A DNA stretch of 64,000 bases from Nocardioides sp. JS614 (GTDB taxonomy: Bacteria; Actinomycetota; Actinomycetes; Propionibacteriales; Nocardioidaceae): the NCBI RefSeq assembly GCF_000015265.1, contig NC_008699.1:1364001-1428000 (forward strand), written 5' to 3'. Shown piece by piece: positions 33,652-40,652 of the stretch. Below the pieces are notes generated by a model that worked only from the letters and a program-made list of their open reading frames with translations, ran no database searches and was not told the origin of the DNA. Within the stretch, counting starts at the first letter, position 1, and the number at the start of each line of letters is the position of its first letter. The position numbers were made by a program, and so were the translations under genes.

Positions 33652-33666
33652 GGATGGATCTCCTTG

Positions 33667-33683
33667 TTGCAAGCGATGTGCAA
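33667..33683. promoter_or_regulatory. Nur-box-like inverted repeat (candidate nickel-responsive operator)
   Basis: TTGCAA-N5-GTGCAA, matching the Streptomyces Nur consensus (TTGCAA-N5-TTGCAA, from memory) at 11 of 12 fixed bases. Located between bcp (-) and the cbiM-type gene (+), 60 bases before the latter's ATG and inside its probable promoter. A Fur-family Ni-bound repressor would shut off nickel uptake here. Confidence 0.65.
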
Positions 33684-33743
33684 TAGCGTAGGGTGAGCAC
33701 GTTCGTGGTCTACGACGAACCTACTGGCTGAGCAGGAGAGCGC

Positions 33744-34433
33744 ATGCACGTCCCCGACGGCTTCCTCGACGCGCCGACGTCCGCGGCCACGGGCGCCGTC
33801 GCGGTCGCGGTGGTCGGCGTGGCGCTCGTCAGGGCCCGCAACGAGCTCGACGACAAGACGGCGCCGATGGCCGGGCTGGTCGCCGCCTTCATCTTCGCCG
33901 TGCAGATGCTGAACTTCCCGGTCGGTGCCGGCACCAGCGGCCACCTCATGGGGGGTGCGCTCGCGGCGGTGCTGGTGGGGCCGTGGACCGGCGTGCTCTG
34001 CGTCAGCGTCGTCCTGCTGGTCCAGTCGCTGCTCTTTGCCGACGGCGGCATCACCGCGCTCGGCACCAACATCGTGCTGATGGCGATCACGACCGTCCTG
34101 GTCGGCTGGGTCGTCTTCAGACTCCTCCAGCTCGTGCTCCCCAAGCGGCTCTCGCTGACGCCGGCGCAGGCGGGCATCGGCGCGTTCGTGTCGGTCCCGG
34201 TGGCCGCGTCGGTCTTCGTGGTCCTCTACGCCCTGGGCGGTACGGCGGACATCCCGTTCGACACGCTCATGACGGCCATGTTCGGCGTGCACACCCTGAT
34301 CGGCATCGGCGAGGGCGTGATCACCGCCCTCGCGGTCGGCGCGATCATCGCCGTGCGGCCCGACCTCGTCCACGGTGCCCGCCCGGTGCTCGCGCAGCGC
34401 GAGCTGGTCATCAAGCCGAAGGTGGCCGCATGA
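33744..34433 (+). CDS. cbiM: Nickel/cobalt ECF transporter S component (CbiM/NikM)
   Basis: 229 residues with about six or seven membrane helices. The N-terminus MHVPDGFLD is the invariant metal-chelating start of CbiM/NikM (Met1 amine, His2), which fixes the ATG at 33744. A second conserved His lies in GTSGHLMGG. First gene of a four-gene metal ECF importer. The Nur-like operator upstream and the absence of a cobalamin riboswitch favour nickel over cobalt (inference). Confidence 0.92.
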   Translation: MHVPDGFLDAPTSAATGAVAVAVVGVALVRARNELDDKTAPMAGLVAAFIFAVQMLNFPVGAGTSGHLMGGALAAVLVGPWTGVLCVSVVLLVQSLLFADGGITALGTNIVLMAITTVLVGWVVFRLLQLVLPKRLSLTPAQAGIGAFVSVPVAASVFVVLYALGGTADIPFDTLMTAMFGVHTLIGIGEGVITALAVGAIIAVRPDLVHGARPVLAQRELVIKPKVAA

Positions 34434-34705
34434 GCAAGGTCCCCACGAAGTGGGTCGTGCTCGGCATGATCCTCGTCGCGCTGCTGCTCGCGGGCGTCGT
34501 GAGCCGGTTCGCCGACAGCGACCCGGACGGCCTCAACAAGGTCTCCCAGGACCACGGTTTCGCGCACACCGAGAAGGGCCGCGACGGCCTCCTCGGCGGC
34601 TACGGGAGCCGGACCGGCGTGATCGGCGTCCTGGTCGTGCTCGGCCTCGCCGGCGGGGTGGCCTACGCCGTGCGGCGCCGGCACTCGCAGGACGAGCAGT
34701 CCTGA
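34430..34705 (+). CDS. PDGLE-domain accessory subunit (CbiN/NikN-like)
   Basis: 91 residues with two membrane helices (about 8-25 and 62-82). Between them an extracellular loop begins SDPDGLNKV, the PDGLE-type motif of NikN/CbiN subunits that are needed for metal loading. ATG overlaps the cbiM-type stop by 4 bases. It may be frame-linked in other genomes, where MN fusions occur; here it is separate. Confidence 0.88.
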   Translation: MSKVPTKWVVLGMILVALLLAGVVSRFADSDPDGLNKVSQDHGFAHTEKGRDGLLGGYGSRTGVIGVLVVLGLAGGVAYAVRRRHSQDEQS

Positions 34706-34706
34706 G

Positions 34707-35375
34707 GTGGGCGCCGGGCACGGCCACAAGCTGCACTTCCACGGGCACTCGGCCGTCCACCGGTCGCCGGCGCACCTGAAGGTCCTGGCGCTGCTCGCGT
34801 TCGCGATCCTCGTGGTCGCGACTCCCCGGCACGTCTACCCGGCCTTCGCGGCGTACGCCGTGCTGCTCGTCGTCGTGATCGGCATCAGCCGGGTGCCGCC
34901 GACCTACCTGCTGAAGCGGACCGTCGTCGAGGTCCCGTTCGTCGTCTTCGCCCTGCTGCTGCCGTTCGTCGCGACCGGCCCGCAGACCGAGGTGCTCGGC
35001 GTCGGCGTCAGCCAGCACGGCCTCGAGGCCGGCGTCGCGCTCCTGGTCAAGGGCACGCTCGGCGTGCTCGCGAGCCTCACCCTCGCGGCGACCACCGAGC
35101 CGCAGGACCTGCTCGTCGGGCTGGAGCGGCTGCGGGTGCCGCAGCAGCTCGTCCAGATCATGGCCTTCATGGTCCGCTACCTCGATGTCGTGACCGGCGA
35201 GCTGCACCGGATGAAGGTCGCCCGGGAGTCGCGGGGGTTCTCCGCCCGCAACCCCAGGCACTGGCCGGTGCTCGCCAGGTCGGCGGGTGCGCTGTTCATC
35301 CGCTCCTACGAGCGCGGCGAGCGGGTGCACCTGGCGATGCTGTCGCGGGGCTACACGGGCAGAATGCCGCGGTGA
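34707..35375 (+). CDS. cbiQ: ECF transporter T component CbiQ
   Basis: 222 residues; energy-coupling transmembrane protein. Helices at about 23-75, 90-110 and 117-135. Coupling motifs with Ala-Arg-Gly type elements: VARESRGFSARNP (about 172-184) and LAMLSRGYTG near the C-terminus. Unusual histidine-rich N-terminus (GHGHKLHFHGHSAVH) that could buffer Ni or Co. GTG at 34707 one base after the upstream stop. Confidence 0.92.
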   Translation: MGAGHGHKLHFHGHSAVHRSPAHLKVLALLAFAILVVATPRHVYPAFAAYAVLLVVVIGISRVPPTYLLKRTVVEVPFVVFALLLPFVATGPQTEVLGVGVSQHGLEAGVALLVKGTLGVLASLTLAATTEPQDLLVGLERLRVPQQLVQIMAFMVRYLDVVTGELHRMKVARESRGFSARNPRHWPVLARSAGALFIRSYERGERVHLAMLSRGYTGRMPR

Positions 35376-35382
35376 CGAGCAG

Positions 35383-36195
35383 ATGAGCACTCCCGTCCTC
35401 GACGTGCGCGGCCTGGCCTACGCCTACCCCGACGGCCACCAGGCGCTCTTCGGCGTCGACCTGCACGTGCACCGGGGTGAGCGGGTCGCGCTGCTCGGTC
35501 CCAACGGCGCCGGCAAGACCACCCTGGTCCTGCACCTCAACGGCATCCTGACGGCGGGCGCCGGGACGGTCGCCGTCAGCGGGCTGCCGGTCGAGAAGGC
35601 CCACCTGGCCGAGATCCGGCGCCGGGTCGGCGTCGTCTTCCAGGACCCCGACGACCAGCTGTTCATGGGCACCGTCCGCGCGGATGTCGCTTTCGGACCC
35701 GCCAACCTCGGCCTGCGCGGTCCCGAGCTCGACCGCCGGGTGCTGCATGCGCTCGAACAGGTCGGCATGGCGGAGTACGTCGACCGTCCGCCCCACCACC
35801 TCTCCTTCGGCCAGCGGCGCCGGGTGGCGGTCGCCACGGTGCTCGCGATGGAGCCGGAGATCCTGGTGCTCGACGAGCCGTCCTCCAATCTCGACCCGGC
35901 GAGCCGGCGCGAGCTCGCCGACATCCTCCGCGCGCTCGACGTGACGGTCCTGATGGTCACCCACGACCTGCCCTACGCCCTCGAGCTGTGCCCGCGCTCG
36001 GTGGTGCTCAGCGGGGGCACGGTCGTGGCCGACGGGTCGACGTACGACGTCCTCACCGACGCCGAGCTGATGCGCGCCCACCGGCTCGAGCTGCCCTTCG
36101 GGTTCGACCCGCGGACCGTCGCGCCCCGGCCCTGGGGCGGGGCCGGAGCGGTTGATAGCCTCCAACCGACACCGACGTCGGAGGAGTACCCGTGA
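35383..36195 (+). CDS. cbiO: ECF transporter ATPase CbiO
   Basis: 270 residues. Walker A LGPNGAGKTT, Q-loop VFQDPDDQLF, signature HLSFGQRRR, Walker B ILVLDEPSSNLDP, switch His in VTHDLPYA. Q-loop and signature are of the metal ECF type. The last about 20 residues (from WGGAGAVDSL) read through sequence that looks like the promoter and ribosome-binding site of the next gene, and are probably not functional. The stop overlaps the DUF3618 start by 4 bases. Confidence 0.94.
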   Translation: MSTPVLDVRGLAYAYPDGHQALFGVDLHVHRGERVALLGPNGAGKTTLVLHLNGILTAGAGTVAVSGLPVEKAHLAEIRRRVGVVFQDPDDQLFMGTVRADVAFGPANLGLRGPELDRRVLHALEQVGMAEYVDRPPHHLSFGQRRRVAVATVLAMEPEILVLDEPSSNLDPASRRELADILRALDVTVLMVTHDLPYALELCPRSVVLSGGTVVADGSTYDVLTDAELMRAHRLELPFGFDPRTVAPRPWGGAGAVDSLQPTPTSEEYP

Positions 36196-36446
36196 GCCAG
36201 GACAACCAGCTGTCCTCCCTCGAGCGCGACATCGAGGAGACCAGGGAGCACCTCGCGACCACCATCGACCAGCTCCTCTACCGCGTGCACCCGAAGACCA
36301 TCGCCAGCCGCGAGGTCAGCAGCATCAAGGCGCACTTCGTCGACGCCGCGACCGGCCGGCCGCGGACCGACAACATCCTCAAGACCGCAGGCGTCGTCGT
36401 GGGTGTGGTCACCTTCTTCGTCGTCGTCCGGAAGGTCGTGCGCTAG
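36192..36446 (+). CDS. DUF3618 small membrane protein
   Basis: 84 residues. N-terminal amphipathic region SSLERDIEETREHLATTIDQL, the DUF3618 hallmark, then a basic segment. A single C-terminal membrane helix (TAGVVVGVVTFFVVV, about 65-79) ends with a positive tail. GTG at 36192 is preceded by GGAGGAG. Likely a membrane-anchored adaptor of unknown function. It sits directly before a GroES-like gene (3-base gap), a pairing that seems ordinary in actinobacteria. Confidence 0.85.
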   Translation: MSQDNQLSSLERDIEETREHLATTIDQLLYRVHPKTIASREVSSIKAHFVDAATGRPRTDNILKTAGVVVGVVTFFVVVRKVVR

Positions 36447-36449
36447 GCC

Positions 36450-36794
36450 GTGGCCAAGCTGACCACCGCGGGCGCCGACAAGACGCCTATCAAGATGCTG
36501 CACGACCGCCTCCTCGTCGAGGTCGACCGCGAGTCGGGCGAGCGCCGCTCCTCGGGCGGCATCGTGATCCCGGCCACGGCCGCGATGGGTGCCCGCCGGC
36601 TGGCCTGGTCGAAGGTCGTCGCGGTCGGCCCGCACGCCCGGGCCGTCGAGGTGGGCGACCGGGTGCTCTTCGAGCCCGAGGACAAGGCCGAGGTCGAGGT
36701 CGCTGGGGAGCTGTACGTCGTCATGCGTGAGCGCGACGTCCACGCCGTCGCGGCCGACCGGGTCGGCGACAGCGCCACCGGGCTGTACCTGTAA
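36450..36794 (+). CDS. GroES-like co-chaperonin domain protein without a GroEL neighbour
   Basis: 114 residues. Core KMLHDRLLVEVDRESGERRSSGGIVIP and VVAVGPHARAVEVGDRVLFEPEDKAEVEV match the GroES beta-barrel and mobile loop. The C-terminus is slightly extended (RVGDSATGLYL). No groEL is adjacent, and true groES is normally beside groEL, so this is probably a divergent paralogue. GTG at 36450 lacks a clear Shine-Dalgarno, so translation may be coupled to DUF3618. No His-rich tail like Helicobacter HspA. Confidence 0.85.
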   Translation: MAKLTTAGADKTPIKMLHDRLLVEVDRESGERRSSGGIVIPATAAMGARRLAWSKVVAVGPHARAVEVGDRVLFEPEDKAEVEVAGELYVVMRERDVHAVAADRVGDSATGLYL

Positions 36795-36833
36795 CGGTCG
36801 TAACCCGCCGGTAACCCCGGCCGTTGAGCGGTC

Positions 36834-39233
36834 ATGCTCCGCCGCCTGCTCGCCGCCACCGCCGCCGCCGCCCTCGTCCCCCTCACCGGGTCCGCGCTGC
36901 CGTCCGGAGGGGCGGACGCCGCGCCTCCTCCCCCCGACCGCTACCGCGCCACCATCGAGATCACCGAGCACGGGATCCCGCACATCACCGCCTCCGACTT
37001 CGGGTCGCTGGGCTTCGGCAGCGGGTACGCCGCCGCGCAGGACTCCGCCTGCACGCTCGCCGACACCCTGGTGACCGGTCGCGGCGAGCGGTCCCGCTGG
37101 TTCGGGCCGGAGGCGCGCTACAACGACCAGGTGACGCTCCAGGCCTCCAACCTCCAGGTCGACGCGTTCGTCACCGACCTGCGCCAGCGCCACGTCGTGG
37201 AGAAGCTGCTGCGCGACCCGGTGACGGGCCCCGGCGCCGAGGCCCGCCAGATGGTGCGCGGCTACGTCGCCGGGGCGAACGAGTTCCTGCGCACCCAGCG
37301 GGTCACCGACCCGGCCTGCCGCGGCGCCGGCTACCTCCGGCCGGACGTGACCGCCCTCGACCTCTGGTACGGCGTCTACCTGGCCAACCTGCTCGCCTCC
37401 AGCGGCGTCTTCGTCAAGGAGATCGTCGACGCCGACCCGCCGAGCGCCGACGATCCGGGCCTGCCGGAGCTCCCGGTCAGCGCCGGCCAGGTGGACCGGG
37501 ACGCGCTGCTGCGCGGCCTCGGCCGGGACCCGGAGGCGCCGTTCGGGTCCAACGCGACCGCCGTCGGCGGCGCCGCGACGACGACCGGCAAGGGCATGCT
37601 GCTCGGCAACCCGCACTTCCCCTGGCGCGGCCGCTACCACTTCACCCAGCAGCACCTGACGATCCCGGGCCGGTACGACGTCGCCGGGGCCTCCCTGATC
37701 GGCTCACCGGTGGTCAACATCGGGTGGAACAAGGACGTCGCGTGGAGCCACACGGTGTCCACCGCCTACCGGTTCACCCCCTACGAGTACAAGACGGTCG
37801 GCCCGGGCACGACGTACCTCACCGATGCCGGACCGCAGGAGCTCCTCCACGACACCGTGAAGGTGCGCGTCCGCAAGGACGACGGGACGCTGGGCACGGT
37901 CACCGAGGACCTCTATCGCACGCCGCAGGGCTTCGTCATCGACGCCCCGGCGCTGTTGATGCCATGGAGCCCGACGAGCGTCTGGGCGATCCGCGACGCC
38001 AACGCCGAGCACCTGCGCACCATCGACACCTTCCTGCAGATGGGCAAGGCGACCAGCGTGCGGGACCTGCTCCGGCGCCAGGACGCCGCCGCCGGGATGC
38101 CGTGGGTCAACACCACCGCCGCGGACCGGAACGGCGACGTCCTGTACGCCGACCACTCGGTCGTGCCGAACGTCCCCGACGACCTGGCCCAGCAGTGCAT
38201 GACGCCGACCGGGCTGGTCCTCGACCAGGTCGCCGGGCTGCCCGGCCTCGACGGCACCTTCGCGGACTCACGCTGCGCCTGGGGCACCGACGCGGACGCC
38301 GAGCGTCCCGGGATCTTCGGGCCGGCGAACCTTCCGATGGAGGTGCGCCGCGACTGGGTGATGAACGCCAACGACTCCTACTGGCTGCCCAACCCGGCCG
38401 AGCCGCTGGAGGGCTACGCCGGGATCATCGGCTGCGAGCGGTGCGTGCGCACGATGCGCACCCGGATGGTCTCCCACTACGTCATCGACCGGCTCGCCTC
38501 GGGGAGGAAGGAGTCGCCGCGCAGCCTGCGCGGGCACGAGCACGAGAACCGGCTGATGACCGCCGAGGTGATGCGCGCGAACGGCGATCTGGACACCGTA
38601 TGCGCCGCGACCGGCGAGACCGAGGCCTGCCAGGTGCTGCACGACTGGGACGGCCGGTCGAACACCGACTCGGTCGGCACCCACATCTTCGAGGAGTTCG
38701 TCGCCCGGCTGCCCAGCCCGCCCGTCGGGGCGGTGGACCCGGTGTGGCTCACCCCGTTCGACCCCGCGGACCCGCTCAACACGCCGCGGGACCTCAACGT
38801 GGCGAACCCGCAGGTGGTGCAGGCGATGGCGGACGCGATCGCGTCGCTGCGCGACCGGGGCATCCCGTTCGACGCGACCTGGGGCTCGCTCCAGGTCGCC
38901 GGCGACCGGGGTGCGCCGCCGATCCCGCTCGGCGGCGGCACCGGCGACTCGGTCGGCAACGCCAACGCGCTGGCGTCGCGCTGGGTGCGCGACAACGTGG
39001 ACCACTACCGGCCGATCACCTACGGCTCGTCGCACATCCAGGCGATCTCGTTCCTGCCCGGCGGTCGCGTCGACGCGCGCACGATCCTGACCTATGGCCA
39101 GTCCGAGGACCCGCGCTCGCCGTACTCCAGTGACCAGACCCGGATGTTCTCGCGCAAGCAGTGGGTGGACTTCGCCTGGACCGACGCGCAGATCCGCCAG
39201 GACCTGCTGCGGCGGTTCGTCGTGCGGGGCTGA
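36834..39233 (+). CDS. Secreted penicillin/AHL-acylase-type Ntn hydrolase
   Basis: 799 residues. Signal peptide 1-30 (ends GADAAPPPP). The alpha chain runs to about 238, then the autoprocessing site FG-Ser239 (GSNATAVGGAATTTGKG). Ser239 is the N-terminal nucleophile of the beta chain. LLGNPHFPW (about 257-264) is typical of the aculeacin A / acyl-homoserine-lactone acylase group. Substrate could be N-acyl-homoserine lactones, lipopeptides or beta-lactams. Length is normal for the family. ATG at 36834, 39 bases after the GroES-like stop; no strong Shine-Dalgarno. Confidence 0.92.
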   Translation: MLRRLLAATAAAALVPLTGSALPSGGADAAPPPPDRYRATIEITEHGIPHITASDFGSLGFGSGYAAAQDSACTLADTLVTGRGERSRWFGPEARYNDQVTLQASNLQVDAFVTDLRQRHVVEKLLRDPVTGPGAEARQMVRGYVAGANEFLRTQRVTDPACRGAGYLRPDVTALDLWYGVYLANLLASSGVFVKEIVDADPPSADDPGLPELPVSAGQVDRDALLRGLGRDPEAPFGSNATAVGGAATTTGKGMLLGNPHFPWRGRYHFTQQHLTIPGRYDVAGASLIGSPVVNIGWNKDVAWSHTVSTAYRFTPYEYKTVGPGTTYLTDAGPQELLHDTVKVRVRKDDGTLGTVTEDLYRTPQGFVIDAPALLMPWSPTSVWAIRDANAEHLRTIDTFLQMGKATSVRDLLRRQDAAAGMPWVNTTAADRNGDVLYADHSVVPNVPDDLAQQCMTPTGLVLDQVAGLPGLDGTFADSRCAWGTDADAERPGIFGPANLPMEVRRDWVMNANDSYWLPNPAEPLEGYAGIIGCERCVRTMRTRMVSHYVIDRLASGRKESPRSLRGHEHENRLMTAEVMRANGDLDTVCAATGETEACQVLHDWDGRSNTDSVGTHIFEEFVARLPSPPVGAVDPVWLTPFDPADPLNTPRDLNVANPQVVQAMADAIASLRDRGIPFDATWGSLQVAGDRGAPPIPLGGGTGDSVGNANALASRWVRDNVDHYRPITYGSSHIQAISFLPGGRVDARTILTYGQSEDPRSPYSSDQTRMFSRKQWVDFAWTDAQIRQDLLRRFVVRG

Positions 39234-39253
39234 TGAAGCCCGCGCGGCGAGAC

Positions 39254-39299
39254 ACGGCCGGCGGCCGGTGGCCCCCCTCAGGCACCGGACGCCGGCCGT
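39254..39299. terminator. Hairpin with 17-bp arms between convergent acylase and secreted-protein genes
   Basis: ACGGCCGGCGGCCGGTG (39254-39270) and CACCGGACGCCGGCCGT (39283-39299) pair with one mismatch around a 12-base loop. Flanked by two converging stops (39233 and 39315). Likely bidirectional terminator. Confidence 0.65.
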
Positions 39300-39314
39300 C
39301 GGCACGCTCCCGGG

Positions 39315-40448
39315 TCAGCGGACCCGGACGTTGAGCGTCCCCGTCGTGTCGCCGGTCGTGTCGAGCGTCCGGGACACGGTCAGGCGGTAGGTGTAGGTGC
39401 CCCGCTGGGTCAGGCGGGGGAAGGTGACCCGGGCGGTGCCCCGGCTGGTGGTCGCGAAGCTGCGGGCGGCGATCCAGGTGCCCCCGACGTAGCGCTCCAG
39501 GGTCACGGCCCCGGCTGCGGAGTTGTCGACGTCGACGGTGTCGGCCGGGACGGTCGCACCGCGCCGCAGGCTGAGCGTCCCGGTGGTGAAGCCGTCCAGC
39601 CCCACGACCTCCTGCGGGACGTCCGGGGTGTCCGGGTCGCCGTCGGTGCGGCAGGACACGTCGCCCTGCCAGTGGTAGTTGGTGCCGGCGACCTGGACCC
39701 AGGTGACGTCGTACGACGCCAGCCCGGCCGGCCAGTTCCGGTGGCCGGCGAAGTCGAAGAACGTCGTCCCGCCCCAGGTGCCGGTGTCGTTGTGGAAGTT
39801 CAGGGTCACCTGGCCGTGGTCGGTCTCGAACCGGACGTTGACGTCGTTGGCCTGGCCGCTCGGGATGTCGGGCGGGTAGGCGACGCTCAGGCCGCCGCAC
39901 GTGGGATCGGCGTACCGCCAGTCCCAGGTGAAGGGCGTGCTGCTGCCCGGCCCGGTCTCGGTGGCGCCGTCGTCGTCGCTGTCCTCGTCGGTCCCGCACG
40001 GGCCGACCCAAAAGACCTTGGACTTCGTGTCGTTGCCGCGCGAGCCCTCGGTGTCGGTGGTCACCTTGACGTGGTAGCCCTGCTCGGGGTGCGGCTCGCC
40101 GGCGAAGTCGAGCGTGTAGATCTCGCGGCCGTCGAGGTCGGTGCCGCCGTTGGCCGAGTCGTCCTCGAGCTCCACGGTGGTCCGGCCGTGCACGCCGGTG
40201 ATCGTGACGTCGTGGTCCTGGCTCTCGAAGGTCACCACCGAGCCGGCTCCGGCGTCGAAGCCGTACCACTCCAGCGCGAACGTGCAGCCGACGTGCGGGT
40301 CGTTGCTCTCGGTCCCGACCTGGTCGACCTCGGCGACCTTGATCGTGCCGTTGTTGCCGCTCGGGTCGGCCAGGGCCGGCGTGCCACCCAGCGCCAGGAC
40401 GGCAGGCAGGGTGGCGGCGGCAGCGGCGCAGACGAGTCGTGCTCGCAC
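39315..40448 (-). CDS. Secreted multi-domain protein of unknown function
   Basis: 377 residues. GTG at 40448 is preceded by GAGGAG. Signal peptide about 1-27 (ALGGTPALA). The mature N-terminus has a recognisable actinobacterial secreted-protein pattern (GNNGTIKVAEVD, NDPHVGCTFALEWYGFDAG). It is followed by acidic, Asp/Gly-rich linker sequence (DEDSDDDGATETGPGS) and a beta-rich C-terminal region with Thr/Arg repeats. No LPXTG or membrane anchor seen. Possible surface adhesion or matrix role (guess). Four cysteines in the mature part could form disulfides. Confidence 0.75.
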   Translation of the reverse strand: MRARLVCAAAAATLPAVLALGGTPALADPSGNNGTIKVAEVDQVGTESNDPHVGCTFALEWYGFDAGAGSVVTFESQDHDVTITGVHGRTTVELEDDSANGGTDLDGREIYTLDFAGEPHPEQGYHVKVTTDTEGSRGNDTKSKVFWVGPCGTDEDSDDDGATETGPGSSTPFTWDWRYADPTCGGLSVAYPPDIPSGQANDVNVRFETDHGQVTLNFHNDTGTWGGTTFFDFAGHRNWPAGLASYDVTWVQVAGTNYHWQGDVSCRTDGDPDTPDVPQEVVGLDGFTTGTLSLRRGATVPADTVDVDNSAAGAVTLERYVGGTWIAARSFATTSRGTARVTFPRLTQRGTYTYRLTVSRTLDTTGDTTGTLNVRVR

Positions 40449-40597
40449 GGTGGGGCTCCTCGGGATCAGCGGGTGACAGGAGGAGCGTGGCACGCCGGAC
40501 TGCCCCGGAACGGCTCGGTGCACGAACCGTTCCCGAGCCGTGGACGAACCTTGTGAGTTCCTTGAGGAACTTGCAGGAGAACCCGGGTTCTCCCTGG

Positions 40598-40652
40598 TCA
40601 GCGCGGGGCCAGCGCCGGGTCAGCGCGGGGTCAGCGCGGGGTCAGCGCCGGC
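40598..40652. repeat. Five tandem 11-bp repeats
   Basis: Unit TCAGCGCGGGG, five copies (variants CCAGCGCCGGG and TCAGCGCCGGC). The last copy supplies the stop codon of the FAD-Rieske gene. It lies in the 193-base gap upstream of the secreted protein. Variable-number repeat; regulatory role unknown. Confidence 0.8.

Noticed and set aside
33684..33743. Cobalamin riboswitch upstream of the cbiM-type gene
   Set aside because: The leader is far too short and lacks the B12-box.
36834..39233. Beta-lactam resistance by penicillin acylase
   Set aside because: The LLGNPHFPW-type signature fits lipopeptide/AHL acylases at least as well; substrate cannot be assigned.
40598..40652. CRISPR-like array
   Set aside because: Direct tandem 11-mers with no spacers and no cas genes nearby.
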